64,000 nucleotides of DNA, taken from positions 2,356,001-2,420,000 of the forward strand of contig NZ_CP180001.1 of NCBI RefSeq assembly GCF_047528295.1, in the 5' to 3' direction. Below the pieces are notes generated by a model. The model ran no database searches. It saw only the letters and a program-made list of their open reading frames with translations, and had not been told where the DNA came from. The position numbers and the translations under genes are program-made. Below are positions 43,623 through 53,317 of the stretch, one piece after another. Numbering within the stretch: the stretch's first letter is position 1; each line of letters opens with the position of its first letter. This stretch comes from Peptacetobacter sp900550335 (GTDB taxonomy: Bacteria; Bacillota; Clostridia; Peptostreptococcales; Peptostreptococcaceae).

Positions 43623-44906
43623 TTAGTTATAGAATTCGAATTCTAATTCGTAAATTCTTACTAAATCTCCATCATCTATACCCATTTCTCTTAACTTATC
43701 AAATACTCCCTGACTTTCCATAGCATTCTGGAAGTACTGAAGTGATTCCATATCGTCGAAGTTTACAGAGTACATTATTCTTCTAAGTGCCTTACCAGTT
43801 ACTTCGAATACTCCATCTTCTCCAAGTTCTATGTGTAGACCTTCTTCTTCATTATTTGCATCAAGTTCTGGTCTGTATATTTCATTTTCTGATACTAATT
43901 CTATTTCTTCTGCTTCAGCAAGTAACTGTGTTACGTATTTTATAACATCATCTACACCTTCTCTAGTTGCTGCTGACATTTTAAATACTTTGTACCCTCT
44001 TGATTCTATTTCTTCTTTGAAGTTTTCATATACTGAATCATCGAAAAGTATATCTGATTTATTAGCTACTACTACCTGAGGTCTTGTAGCTAATCTTTCG
44101 TTGTATAATTTTAACTCTTCGTTTATCTTTTCGAAATCGTCTATTGGATCTCTTCCTTCTAATCCAGATATATCAACTATATGTATAAGTACTTTTGTTC
44201 TTTCTACATGTCTTAAGAATTCGTGTCCTAACCCTATACCTTCAGATGCACCCTCTATTATACCTGGTATATCTGCAAGTACAAAGCTTTCACCAAATCC
44301 TGTCTGAACAACACCTAAGTTTGGAGTAAGTGTTGTGAAGTGATAGTTAGCTATCTTTGGTTTAGCTTTTGTTACTACTGATAAGAATGTTGATTTACCA
44401 ACATTCGGAAATCCTAATAGACCAACATCTGCTATCATCTTTAACTCTAGTATTACCCATCTTTCTTCACCATCAGTACCTGATTTAGCAAATGCAGGTG
44501 CCTGTCTTACAGCATTGGCAAAGTTCATATTACCTTTACCACCGTATCCACCTTTTGCTATAACTGCTCTATCACCTTCATGTTTTAAATCGGCTATTAC
44601 AAGTCCTGTAGCTTCATCTCTTACTATTGTCCCCTGAGGAACTTTTAATACAAGGTCTTCACCGTTTTTACCAGCTCTTCTTTTTTTAGAACCGTCTCCA
44701 CCATTTTCTCCATTGTATTTTTTCTTATATTTAAAATCCATTAGTGTTCTAAGGCCTGTATCAACTTCAAATATTATACTAGCACCTCTACCACCGTCTC
44801 CACCGTCTGGGCCTCCAGCTGGAACATATTTTTCTCTTCTGAATGATACAGCTCCATTTCCACCATTTCCGGCTTTAACAAATATTCTGGCTTTATCTAT
44901 AAACAT
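43623..44906 (-). CDS. obgE: GTPase Obg/CgtA
   Basis: Ribosome-associated GTPase for 50S maturation and stress control. The 427 residues contain the glycine-rich Obg fold (1-158, with GGDGGRGASIIFEVD), the G domain (GFPNVGKSTF G1; DIPGIIEGASEG G3; NKSD G4), and the OCT domain typical of Firmicutes (about 350-427). It follows the rplU-prp-rpmA operon but behind that operon's terminator. Confidence 0.97.
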   Translation of the reverse strand: MFIDKARIFVKAGNGGNGAVSFRREKYVPAGGPDGGDGGRGASIIFEVDTGLRTLMDFKYKKKYNGENGGDGSKKRRAGKNGEDLVLKVPQGTIVRDEATGLVIADLKHEGDRAVIAKGGYGGKGNMNFANAVRQAPAFAKSGTDGEERWVILELKMIADVGLLGFPNVGKSTFLSVVTKAKPKIANYHFTTLTPNLGVVQTGFGESFVLADIPGIIEGASEGIGLGHEFLRHVERTKVLIHIVDISGLEGRDPIDDFEKINEELKLYNERLATRPQVVVANKSDILFDDSVYENFKEEIESRGYKVFKMSAATREGVDDVIKYVTQLLAEAEEIELVSENEIYRPELDANNEEEGLHIELGEDGVFEVTGKALRRIMYSVNFDDMESLQYFQNAMESQGVFDKLREMGIDDGDLVRIYELEFEFYN

Positions 44907-45000
44907 ATCTTTTCACCTTCTTTTCTTTTATATTGATATTTATTCCGTTCACTCTAATTTATATTAATTTTTCTAATCCGTACAATTTTATTTGAATATT

Positions 45001-45033
45001 ATAAAAGGAGTGTTTTTGATACACTCCTTTTTC
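45001..45033 (-). terminator. Terminator of the rplU-prp-rpmA operon
   Basis: 11-bp stem AAAAGGAGTGT/ACACTCCTTTT with 7-base loop and T-run on the minus strand, about 25 bases past the rpmA stop. Confidence 0.85.
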
Positions 45034-45055
45034 ATTCTTAGCTGTAGTCCTGTAA

Positions 45056-45346
45056 TTATTCAGCTATTGAAACTGGGTATACAGAAACTTTTTTTCTTTT
45101 TTTGTCTTTTCTTTCGAATTTAACAGTTCCGTCTATTAATGCGAATAAAGTGTCATCTCCACCTTTACCAACATTGTTTCCTGGATGTATTTTAGTTCCT
45201 CTCTGTCTAACTAATATACTTCCTGAAGTAACTAACTGTCCATCGAATCTTTTAACACCTAATCTTTTAGAAACAGAATCTCTACCATTTTTAGAAGACC
45301 CTACCCCTTTTTTAGATGCTAATAACTGTAAGTTCATCTTTAACAT
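45056..45346 (-). CDS. rpmA: 50S ribosomal protein L27 (with cleavable N-terminal extension)
   Basis: L27 reaches the peptidyl transferase centre. The 96-residue product starts MLKMNLQLLASKKGVGS. The MLKMNLQLL part matches the Firmicute extension that the protease Prp removes so that mature L27 starts at A10. The core RLGVKRFDGQ and RQRGTKIHPGNNVGKGGDDTLF is typical. GGGGGTGA precedes the ATG. prp lies directly upstream. Confidence 0.97.
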   Translation of the reverse strand: MLKMNLQLLASKKGVGSSKNGRDSVSKRLGVKRFDGQLVTSGSILVRQRGTKIHPGNNVGKGGDDTLFALIDGTVKFERKDKKRKKVSVYPVSIAE

Positions 45347-45360
45347 TTGGAAGTCACCCC

Positions 45361-45678
45361 CTATTTTTTAAGAATTTTTATATTTTTTGGGTATTCCCGT
45401 TTGATTTCTTGAATCGCTAGTTGAAAGTGCTGTAATAGAAGTTGAGCTTTTTCTATACAATCATCTTTGACTATACAAGAAATATTTCCTTCTTCTGCTT
45501 CAACGCTTTCGAACTCGACCTTCTGTAAAACATCTAGAGAATTAATCGTCGCTATTGCATGAGTTGTAACAGCTGCACAAACTATATCTCTTCCGTACTC
45601 TGCGTATTCAGCATGTCCTTTTACAGAAAATCCCTTTAATTGGAAATCGTCATTGTAAAAATATTTAACTTTAATCAT
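45361..45678 (-). CDS. prp: Ribosomal-processing cysteine protease Prp
   Basis: Cleaves the N-terminal extension of L27. The 105 residues have the family motifs GHAEYAEYGRDIVCAAV with catalytic H22 and C34. It lies between rplU and rpmA, its conserved place. The presence of the L27 extension and of Prp in one operon supports both calls. Confidence 0.95.
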   Translation of the reverse strand: MIKVKYFYNDDFQLKGFSVKGHAEYAEYGRDIVCAAVTTHAIATINSLDVLQKVEFESVEAEEGNISCIVKDDCIEKAQLLLQHFQLAIQEIKREYPKNIKILKK

Positions 45679-45683
45679 GATAA

Positions 45684-45995
45684 TTAAGCGTTTATTTTTT
45701 CAACTACTATTTTAGTGAATGGCTGACGATGTCCCTGTTTTCTTCTGTAGTCTTTTTTAGCTTTGTATTTGAATACAACAACTTTTTTAGCTTTTCCCTG
45801 TTCTAAAACTTTAGCCTGAACAGATGCTCCTTCAACTACTGGGCTTCCTAATACTAATTCACCGTCTTTTGAGCAAGCTAATACATCGTTTAAAGTAACT
45901 ACGTCACCAGCATTAGCTTCTAATTTTTCAACGAATAGTACGTCACCTTCTGAAACTTTATACTGTTTTCCACCAGTTTTTACTATAGCGTACAT
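45684..45995 (-). CDS. rplU: 50S ribosomal protein L21
   Basis: A 103-residue ribosomal protein: MYAIVKTGGKQYKVSEGD at the N-terminus and YKAKKDYRRKQGHRQPFT near the C-terminus. First gene of the rplU-prp-rpmA operon, behind an L21-type leader. GGAGG precedes the ATG. Confidence 0.98.
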   Translation of the reverse strand: MYAIVKTGGKQYKVSEGDVLFVEKLEANAGDVVTLNDVLACSKDGELVLGSPVVEGASVQAKVLEQGKAKKVVVFKYKAKKDYRRKQGHRQPFTKIVVEKINA

Positions 45996-46004
45996 AAATA
46001 CACC

Positions 46005-46080
46005 TCCTCGGTCACAAACTCGCCATTAAAGGTACCCATTGGGTTTTCAACCTTTTCTGAGCGGCATTACAGTTATTTAT
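46005..46080 (-). promoter_or_regulatory. L21 leader (ribosomal protein autoregulatory RNA)
   Basis: Between the promoter and rplU, the minus strand carries a compact GC-richer fold: ACCCAATGGGT within AAAGG/CCTTT arms, then TGGCGAGTTTGTGACCG just before the ribosome binding site. It matches my memory of the Firmicute L21 leader motif; a covariance search would settle it. Confidence 0.7.
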
Positions 46081-46107
46081 TATACGTTATGTAAGTACAT
46101 GTGTCAA
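46079..46107 (-). promoter_or_regulatory. Consensus promoter of the rplU operon
   Basis: On the minus strand TTGACA (46102-46107) and TATAAT (46079-46084) are exactly 17 bases apart, the full sigma-A consensus. Confidence 0.92.
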
Positions 46108-46146
46108 CTTCTTTTTTGCATATTTTTGTAGATTTTTTTATTTTTT

Positions 46147-47547
46147 TTATTTCACAATTTCAACAGCAAAATCTTTTATATCTGTACTTTCTGCTATCTC
46201 TATTTCTATTCTATATTTTAGACCTATCCTTTTTATTATATTCATGTAGTTGTTTATTATAGTAGGCTTTATACTTGAGTTAAATATAATCTTAACTCTT
46301 TTATAGACCGTATTTTTAGATATATTCATTATTTTCTTTTCTATTAAATCTAAAATTGAATTTATAGATAAATCTTCGTATTTTGTACCACATCTCTTAC
46401 AGTCTTTTAGGAAATAATCTTCTAATGGTTCTTTTTCCCTTCTTCTAGAAATTTCTACAAGCCCTAGAGATGTCATACCCTTAACTTCATTTTTTCTTTT
46501 ATCCTTTTTAAATTCTTCCTTCATTATATTTAATAGTTTCTTCTTTGAACTACTTGTAATTTGATCATCTATAAAATCTACTATAATTATCCCAGCTATA
46601 TCTCTTACTATTATTTGATTGACTGTTTCTCTTGCTGCTTCTTCATTTATTTTCATAGCAGTGTTTGCCAATTTTGAGCCACCTGTAAATTTACCACTGT
46701 TTACATCTATTACAGTAAGCGCCTCTGTTCTTTCAATTATTAGATAACCACCATTTTTTAGCCAAACTTTTTTTGATAGATACCTATTTAACTGTTTCTC
46801 AACTCCATAAATGTCGAATACATCTGTATTTTTATCTAACTTCAATATATCAAGGTACTTTCTATCTATTTCTTTCAAAATTTCTCTTAGCTCATTGTAT
46901 TTAGACTCATCATTTGTAACAATAAGCTCAATTTCTTCAGATATATTATCTCTCACATATTTTATTGCAGTATCAGACTCAGTATATAAAAGTTTTGGCC
47001 CTTTTCCTCTTTTAAACTCTTTTTCTACATTGACATATAAAGATTTTAATTCTTTTATATCATTTTTAAAATCAGTCATGCTACAGCCTTGAGCTTCTGT
47101 TCTTATTATATATCCAGTCTCATTTTTACAATTTGTGTAAAATAATCTTTTAAGTCTAAGTCTTTCTTTTTCATCAACTATTTTATTCGACATAGTAACT
47201 CTTGTATTGCTCGGTATATATACTAAATATCTTCCAGAAAAACTGATTTCTTCTGTTATCTTAGCACCTTTTGTACCAATCTCATCTTTTGTAACCTGAA
47301 CAATAACATCATCTCCAGTTTTTAGGCTGTTCTCTTTTTCTAACTTAAGATATGCATTTTTTTCTCTTCCTATATCTACAAAGCAAGCATTCATTCCTGG
47401 AAGTACCTTTTGTACCCTACCTCTATAAATATTAGATACTATACTTTTTTCAATTGTATTATCTATGTATATTTCCTCAAGCTTTCCATCATTTAAAATA
47501 GCTGTCTTTTGAGAAGATTCTAGTGATTCTATTATTATTTTCTTCAA
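46147..47547 (-). CDS. rng: Ribonuclease E/G family endoribonuclease
   Basis: Processes rRNA and mRNA. The 466 residues start with an S1-like RNA-binding domain (IYRGRVQKVLPGMNACFVDIG), followed by the catalytic core (GGYLIIERTEALTVIDVNSGKFTG with DVNSG, and IIVDFIDD) and the zinc-link DCKRCGT near the C-terminus. I start it at TTG 47547, preceded by AGAGGTGAT; an in-frame GTG at 47556 lies within that site. Confidence 0.93.
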   Translation of the reverse strand: MKKIIIESLESSQKTAILNDGKLEEIYIDNTIEKSIVSNIYRGRVQKVLPGMNACFVDIGREKNAYLKLEKENSLKTGDDVIVQVTKDEIGTKGAKITEEISFSGRYLVYIPSNTRVTMSNKIVDEKERLRLKRLFYTNCKNETGYIIRTEAQGCSMTDFKNDIKELKSLYVNVEKEFKRGKGPKLLYTESDTAIKYVRDNISEEIELIVTNDESKYNELREILKEIDRKYLDILKLDKNTDVFDIYGVEKQLNRYLSKKVWLKNGGYLIIERTEALTVIDVNSGKFTGGSKLANTAMKINEEAARETVNQIIVRDIAGIIIVDFIDDQITSSSKKKLLNIMKEEFKKDKRKNEVKGMTSLGLVEISRRREKEPLEDYFLKDCKRCGTKYEDLSINSILDLIEKKIMNISKNTVYKRVKIIFNSSIKPTIINNYMNIIKRIGLKYRIEIEIAESTDIKDFAVEIVK

Positions 47548-47564
47548 TAATATCACCTCTTATC

Positions 47565-48260
47565 TTATAGAGGAGTTACTAACTCACCATCTTCAACATA
47601 GTATAAATCTCTTCTTAATATATCCACATCTAATGGATTTAACTCTATTCCAAATAGAGAAAGTATCTGTGGTATAAATAAGTTTGTATTTAAGTTCTGT
47701 ATTGAACCTGTTGCTATTACAGCATTTAAAGTTAGAGAATCATCTTCTAAATCTAATACATCAAAAGTTTTTATAAGAGGTCTTATATCAACTTCTACTA
47801 ATTTACCTTTTTTATTCTTTTTAGTTATTATTATTTCTTCTTTTCCCATAAAATCTAGTACTTTAGCTTTTACAAATTCCTTAGAAAGTTTTCTTTCTAG
47901 AGGTATAGTAAATAGATATTCTCCCCATTCTATCACTGATGATAATGCTGGAACAGTTTTATCTATTTCTTTACATTTTACAAATTCTAGTCCAACTGGT
48001 AATTCTGGAGCTATTTTTTCTAAGAATTCTTTTTCTGTTAATTCATCCTCTACTTCTATATCTACATATTCTCCCTGACTTTCTGTCCCAAGGGCTAAGG
48101 CATTACCGTAACTCATTTTAGGATGAGGATTGAATCCCTGTGAGTAACATAACTGTATTTCAGCTCTTCTGAAAGCTCTCTGAAGTGTTCTCTGTAAATC
48201 TAGATGAGATATGTATATCATATCCCCTTCTTTTTTGAATTTTACTCTCATTATTTTCAT
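47565..48260 (-). CDS. TIGR03936/DUF2344 radical SAM-linked protein
   Basis: A 231-residue protein with the domain that usually stands next to, or is fused to, a YgiQ-like radical SAM enzyme: RVKFKKEGDMIYISHLDLQRTLQRAFRRAEI and SQGFNPHPKMSYGNALALG are typical. Its ATG overlaps the stop of the radical SAM gene by one base. Function unknown; the tie to the upstream enzyme suggests a joint role, perhaps in RNA or protein modification. Confidence 0.9.
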   Translation of the reverse strand: MKIMRVKFKKEGDMIYISHLDLQRTLQRAFRRAEIQLCYSQGFNPHPKMSYGNALALGTESQGEYVDIEVEDELTEKEFLEKIAPELPVGLEFVKCKEIDKTVPALSSVIEWGEYLFTIPLERKLSKEFVKAKVLDFMGKEEIIITKKNKKGKLVEVDIRPLIKTFDVLDLEDDSLTLNAVIATGSIQNLNTNLFIPQILSLFGIELNPLDVDILRRDLYYVEDGELVTPL

Positions 48261-50104
48261 TAGCAAAGTCCCCTTCCTATATCGTGTACATTTATTCCAC
48301 AACCGTTACATCCTTTTCTACAGTCTGGTGTTATTTCTCCTTTTAATGCTTTTTCTGCTTCTCTTATTAGGAATTTTTTGCTTACTCCTACATCTATATG
48401 GTCCCAAGGGAATACTTCATCTAATTCTCTAGTTCTATGTGCATAGAATGATATGTCTAAGCCACATTCTTCCATAGCTTGTTTCCATATTTCTAAATCG
48501 AAGTGTTCATCCCAACCATCGAATTTAGCACCTAATTCATGTGCTCTTAGAAGTACTTTACCTAATCTTCTATCTCCTCTTGCAAATACAGCTTCCATTA
48601 AACTTGTATCTGAATCATGGTAGTTGTAAGTTATATTTCTATTTTTAAGTTTTTTAACTAAATGTCTCTGTTTTTCTATTACACTAGATTTAACATCCTG
48701 TGGATTCCACTGGAATGGTGTAAATGGCTTAGGTACAAATGTAGATGTACTAACTGTTACATTGAATTTTCCTTTGAATTTTCCATTGTGAACATCTTTA
48801 TATATATCTACAACTTCATAAGCTAAATCAGATATTCCATCTAAATCATCATAATTTTCTGTTGGAAGACCTATCATGAAGTATAGTTTTATGTTGTTCC
48901 ATCCCATTTCAAATGCCTGTCTTGAGGCTCTAGTTAAGTCTTCTTCTGTTATACCTTTATTTATAACATCTCTTAATCTCTGAGATCCTGCTTCTGGGGC
49001 AAATGTTAGACCACTTTTTCTAACTTTCTGTATTTTATTTGCTATTTCCATAGAGAAGTTGTCTAATCTTAAAGATGGTAATGATATACCAACATTTTTA
49101 CTTGCATATTCTTCAACTAGGTAGTCTGTTAATTCAGCTAACTGGCTGTAGTCACTTGTACTTAGAGATACTAGTGATATTTCATCGTATCCAGTTGTTT
49201 TTATAAGTTTTTCTAGTATTTCTTTTAATCTAGCAAAGTTCTTTTCTCTTATAGGTCTGTATATCATACCAGCCTGACAGAAACGACATCCTCTTGTACA
49301 TCCTCTGAATATTTCAAGCACTATTCTGTCGTGTACTGTATCTATATAAGGAACTATGAATCTTTCTGGGTATTCAACCTTATTCATATCTCTTATTATT
49401 CTTTTTCTTGGATGTGGGTTTGCACATTCTCTATTTGGTGTTACGCTTTTTACTGTTTGGTCTTCGTTGTATTCTACATCATAGAATGAAGGTACATATA
49501 CTCCCTCTATTTTAGCTATTCTTTCTAAGAATTTTTCTCTAGGTTCTCCACTTTTTTTCCAAGATTTGTATTCGTTTATTACCTCTATATTCATCTCCTC
49601 ACCTTCACCAAGAAGTGCTGCATCGATGAAGTCTGTCATAGGTTCACTATTGTAAGCACAAGAACCTCCAACAAGTACAAATGGGTCTCCTTCTTTTCTA
49701 TCTTCTTTTAAAAGAGGTATCCCTGCTAAATCTAACATATTAAGTATATTTGTATAGCAAAGTTCGTACTGAAGAGTAAATGCCACTATATCAAAGTGTC
49801 TTATAGATTCTCTCGACTCTAATCCAAATAGTGGTATGTTGTTTTCTCTCATTTTTTCTTCCATATCAACCTGTGGAGCGTATACTCTCTCACAGAATAC
49901 GCCTTCTTCCTTATTGATTACATCATATAATATATGACTTCCAAGGTGGCTCATCCCAACTTCGTAAAGGTCTGGGAAACAGTGTGCATATCTTACAAGC
50001 TCTGGATTGCTTGTATCTTTATGTACTGCATTTATTTCGTTTCCAAGATATCTAGCTGGCTTTTCAACTTTTTTCAAAATTCTTTTTAAATCTACTTTTT
50101 CCAT
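48260..50104 (-). CDS. TIGR03960 family B12-binding/radical SAM protein
   Basis: A 614-residue protein with a B12-binding-like N-terminal region (about 1-230) and a radical SAM domain with RGCTRGCRFCQAG (CxxxCxxC, near residue 268), followed by the long C-terminal half with CRKGCNGCG. It belongs to the group placed before a DUF2344 gene in Firmicutes. The substrate is not known. The two genes precede rng and the rplU operon, a conserved order. Confidence 0.92.
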   Translation of the reverse strand: MEKVDLKRILKKVEKPARYLGNEINAVHKDTSNPELVRYAHCFPDLYEVGMSHLGSHILYDVINKEEGVFCERVYAPQVDMEEKMRENNIPLFGLESRESIRHFDIVAFTLQYELCYTNILNMLDLAGIPLLKEDRKEGDPFVLVGGSCAYNSEPMTDFIDAALLGEGEEMNIEVINEYKSWKKSGEPREKFLERIAKIEGVYVPSFYDVEYNEDQTVKSVTPNRECANPHPRKRIIRDMNKVEYPERFIVPYIDTVHDRIVLEIFRGCTRGCRFCQAGMIYRPIREKNFARLKEILEKLIKTTGYDEISLVSLSTSDYSQLAELTDYLVEEYASKNVGISLPSLRLDNFSMEIANKIQKVRKSGLTFAPEAGSQRLRDVINKGITEEDLTRASRQAFEMGWNNIKLYFMIGLPTENYDDLDGISDLAYEVVDIYKDVHNGKFKGKFNVTVSTSTFVPKPFTPFQWNPQDVKSSVIEKQRHLVKKLKNRNITYNYHDSDTSLMEAVFARGDRRLGKVLLRAHELGAKFDGWDEHFDLEIWKQAMEECGLDISFYAHRTRELDEVFPWDHIDVGVSKKFLIREAEKALKGEITPDCRKGCNGCGINVHDIGRGLC

Positions 50105-50569
50105 AAATTATCTATATCCTCCGCATCTTATTCTATTTTTATCTATTATTTCTATATAATATTCATAATTGAAAATACTTTATAGTATCCCTACTTTAAC
50201 ACTCTTTATTATATTATACAATTATAAAATAGTATTTTCCATTATAAAATTGTTAAGCTCAATCTTTTCTTTTTTTATTATATTACTCAAAACTTTATTT
50301 ATTTTAAACTTTTAGCCTATACTCAAATTTTTCTTTGTATAAAGCTTTTTTTCTGTTATAAAAATAACTAATTGGGGTATATTTTTTTATATAAATATAC
50401 TATTTTTTTATTTTCATAAAAAATTTCTTTGATGAAATTTTCTGATATAAAATTTCAAATTGACGAATTCGAAGATATGTTATAATGTATATATAAATAA
50501 TTTATTTTGATTCTTTAAAAGCTTTTGCTTTTGTTAAATAAATATAAAATAGAGGAGGTAAATTTCAAA
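50105..50569. promoter_or_regulatory. 465-base intergenic region before fprA
   Basis: AT-rich region with no supported gene. It holds the divergent promoters of the TIGR03960 gene (several TATAAT-like stretches around 50195-50250 on the minus strand) and the fprA promoter at 50460-50486. I see no structured RNA. Confidence 0.5.
50460..50486 (+). promoter_or_regulatory. Promoter of fprA
   Basis: TTGACG (50460-50465), a 15-base spacer and TGTTATAAT (50478-50486), an extended -10 element. The leader is about 75 bases. Confidence 0.65.
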
Positions 50570-51769
50570 ATGGCAAATACTTTTGAAATAAAAAAAGATC
50601 TTTACTATACAGGGGTAACTGACAAAGATCTTAAAGTTTTCGATATAATAATGGAAACTGAATTCGGTACAACTTACAACTCTTACCTTATAAAGGATGA
50701 AAAAACTGTTCTTTTTGATACAGCAAAAAAAGAATTCCAGGAAGAATTTTTATCTAATTTAAGAGAAGTTACTGATATAGCTGATATAGACTATGTAGTA
50801 GTTCATCACACTGAACCAGACCACGCAGGAAGTCTTAAAGCTTTACTTGATTTAAACCCTAATATAGAAGTTTATTGTACTAGAGCAGCTAAGCTTTACC
50901 TAGATAGCCAGATAAACAGAGACTTCAAATGCCACGTTGTAGCTGACGGAGAAACTCTTAACATAGGTAAAAGAACTCTTACTTTCATACATGCACCATT
51001 CCTACATTGGGTAGATACAATGTTCACTTATGATGAATACGACAAAGTTCTTTTCACTTGTGATGCTTTTGGTTCTCATTATGCATGCGTTCATTTAGAT
51101 GATATAGTTCATGCTGATTATCATAAAGCTAATAAATTATACTACGATTGCATAGTAAAACCATTTGCTAAACATGTTTTAACTGCTTTAGATAAAGTTA
51201 AATCACTTAACCTAGACTTCGATACAATACTAACTTCTCATGGTCCAATATTAGACAGAAATCTAGGACATATAATAGCAATGTACACTAAATGGTCTAA
51301 AGATGCAGTTGCTGCAACTAAAAAAGATAGAGTTTGTATATTCTACTTGTCAGCTTATGGAAATACTTTAGCTATGTCTAAAGAAATAGCTAAAGGACTT
51401 GAATCAGAAGGTATGGAAGTTGAATTATTCGACTTAGAAACAACTCCTCTTGATAAAGTTCACGATGAGTTAATATCTTCTAAAGGTGTTATGCTTGGAT
51501 CTCCAACAATAAACAAAACTATGGTTAAACCTATGTGGGATTTCTTCTCAATAGTTGACCCAGTTGCTAATGCTGGTAAATTCGCTGCAGTATTCGGTTC
51601 TTACGGATGGAGTGGTGAAGGTTTAGCTATAGCTCATGCAAATGCTAAAGCTGTAGGATTTAAAACTCCTTTAGATCCACTTAAAAAGAAATTCTTCCCA
51701 TCAGAAGAAACATTTGAAGATTGCTTCGAATTCGGTGCAAACTTTGCTAAGAATATAAAAATATTATAA
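50570..51769 (+). CDS. fprA: A-type flavodiiron protein (FprA)
   Basis: Reduces O2 to water or NO to N2O, protecting an anaerobe. The 399 residues have an MBL-like diiron domain with HHTEPDHAG (HxExDH: H80, E82, D84, H85), a later ligand in FTCDAFGSHYA, and a C-terminal flavodoxin domain (about 255-399, with YLSAYGNTLAMS and FGSYGWSGEG). I start it at ATG 50570, preceded by GAGGAGG; a longer in-frame start at 50525 lacks such a site. No rubredoxin gene lies beside it. Confidence 0.95.
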   Translation: MANTFEIKKDLYYTGVTDKDLKVFDIIMETEFGTTYNSYLIKDEKTVLFDTAKKEFQEEFLSNLREVTDIADIDYVVVHHTEPDHAGSLKALLDLNPNIEVYCTRAAKLYLDSQINRDFKCHVVADGETLNIGKRTLTFIHAPFLHWVDTMFTYDEYDKVLFTCDAFGSHYACVHLDDIVHADYHKANKLYYDCIVKPFAKHVLTALDKVKSLNLDFDTILTSHGPILDRNLGHIIAMYTKWSKDAVAATKKDRVCIFYLSAYGNTLAMSKEIAKGLESEGMEVELFDLETTPLDKVHDELISSKGVMLGSPTINKTMVKPMWDFFSIVDPVANAGKFAAVFGSYGWSGEGLAIAHANAKAVGFKTPLDPLKKKFFPSEETFEDCFEFGANFAKNIKIL

Positions 51770-51785
51770 GAATATATTTTTCAAT

Positions 51786-51823
51786 AAAAAAAGATGTCTC
51801 TAAAAATCGAGACATCTTTTTTT
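51786..51823. terminator. Bidirectional terminator between fprA and rodA
   Basis: Stem AAGATGTCTC/GAGACATCTT with A- and T-runs on both sides, between convergent genes. Confidence 0.9.
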
Positions 51824-51825
51824 AT

Positions 51826-52959
51826 TTAACTAAAGTTTATTTTCTTTCTTCTCATATATACATTCATAACAAGTCCAAGGTTTGCCATAGATGTAAGCAT
51901 CGAACTTCCTCCATAACTTACAAACGGCAAGGTTACTCCGGTTACCGGTATAACAGCAACTGTCATACCTATATTCTGTATAATCTGATAACCAAACATT
52001 CCCAGAACTCCAATTACAATTAGGGTTCCATAGAAATCCCTCGCTTGTTGAGCAGCATAAATTAGTCTAAATATAAATGCTATATACAGACCTATTAAGA
52101 ATACCATTCCTATAACACCAAGCTCTTCTCCTACAACTGCAAATATAAAATCTGAGTCCTGTACTGGTAAGAAATCTTCCTGGTTCTGACTTCCTTGATA
52201 AAGTCCTTTACCAGTTATACCACCTGAACCTATTGCAATAAGCGACTGCATTACTTGATAGTTACCCTTAAGCGTTATATCTTCTGGATGAAGGAATGCT
52301 TCTATTCTTTGTTTCTGATGGTCTGCCATAAGCATATACATAATAGGCATAAGCGCCACAACTATAATAATCGTTCTTCTTATAATTTTTCCATCTAATC
52401 CTGCTGTAAATACCATAGCTGCAATTATACACATGAAAACTAATGCAGTTCCAAGGTCTGGCTGAGCTAATAGTAGTCCTAAAAATGGTATAGCGTATAT
52501 AATTAACGGCATTATATCTTTTATAGTTCTAAGTCTATCTCTCTTAGATTCGACTATTTTAGCATAACTCAATATAAATGTTAATTTTACTATTTCAGAG
52601 GTCTGAAGGTCTAATGGTCCTAAATTTAACCAAGATCTAGCTCCTCCTCTTTCTGCTCCTATACCTGGTATAAGAACTACAGCAAGAAGTATTATACTTA
52701 TAAGGTATAACTCCTTATAGTACTTACCTATAAGTGTGTAGTCTACAAGTAATATTAAACATATCACTATAGCACCTAGCCCAAAAGCCGCACACTGTTT
52801 TCCTAACTGGAATATCGCTTTGGTTGTATTTGCATTTGAGTTTAAATGAGTAGCACTACTCAATATAACAAGTCCAAAACCAAATATAGTAAGAACTATA
52901 GCGATTAATTTCCAGTCTAATTGTTTAATCAATTTTAAACTTGATCTGTAATTTACCAA
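51826..52959 (-). CDS. rodA: RodA/FtsW family peptidoglycan glycosyltransferase
   Basis: SEDS-family polymerase that makes glycan strands. The 377 residues have about ten membrane segments, the motif GSQNQEDFLPVQDSDFIFAVVGEELG and the C-terminal PFVSYGGSSML. Location next to mreBCD, PBP2 and minCDE favours RodA (elongation) over FtsW. It follows minE and ends this cluster. Confidence 0.93.
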   Translation of the reverse strand: MVNYRSSLKLIKQLDWKLIAIVLTIFGFGLVILSSATHLNSNANTTKAIFQLGKQCAAFGLGAIVICLILLVDYTLIGKYYKELYLISIILLAVVLIPGIGAERGGARSWLNLGPLDLQTSEIVKLTFILSYAKIVESKRDRLRTIKDIMPLIIYAIPFLGLLLAQPDLGTALVFMCIIAAMVFTAGLDGKIIRRTIIIVVALMPIMYMLMADHQKQRIEAFLHPEDITLKGNYQVMQSLIAIGSGGITGKGLYQGSQNQEDFLPVQDSDFIFAVVGEELGVIGMVFLIGLYIAFIFRLIYAAQQARDFYGTLIVIGVLGMFGYQIIQNIGMTVAVIPVTGVTLPFVSYGGSSMLTSMANLGLVMNVYMRRKKINFS

Positions 52960-53012
52960 AAAATCACCGTCCTTTTAATTTAAGCTTATGACTTAAACTA
53001 AGACCTGATTGT

Positions 53013-53294
53013 TTATTTTCTTCCTTTTAAAGCTTTTAAAGGAATATTTGCTACAAGTGCTGATACCGGTTTATCTGTATCCTCACCTCTACATTTCGAC
53101 ATTTTTATTTCAAGTCCGTCTTTGTCTATTTCAGCATATTTAGATATAACCTCAATTATATCTTGCTGTATTAATTCTATAAGCTCTGGTGAACAGTCCA
53201 CTCTATCGTGAACTAATACAAGTTTTAGCCTTTCCTTAGCTATATTTTTACTTGATTTTTTATCATTTGAGAAACTTTTAAATATATCGAACAC
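53013..53294 (-). CDS. minE: Cell division topological specificity factor MinE
   Basis: Stimulates MinD ATPase and releases MinCD from the membrane. The 93 residues contain the anti-MinCD helix region (AKERLKLVLVHDRVD) and the topological domain (IEVISKYAEIDKDGLEIKMS). MinE in a Firmicute is typical of clostridia, whereas Bacillus uses DivIVA/MinJ. It follows minD by 23 bases. Confidence 0.95.
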   Translation of the reverse strand: MFDIFKSFSNDKKSSKNIAKERLKLVLVHDRVDCSPELIELIQQDIIEVISKYAEIDKDGLEIKMSKCRGEDTDKPVSALVANIPLKALKGRK

Positions 53295-53317
53295 TAATTA
53301 TTCCCCCCTTACACTAA

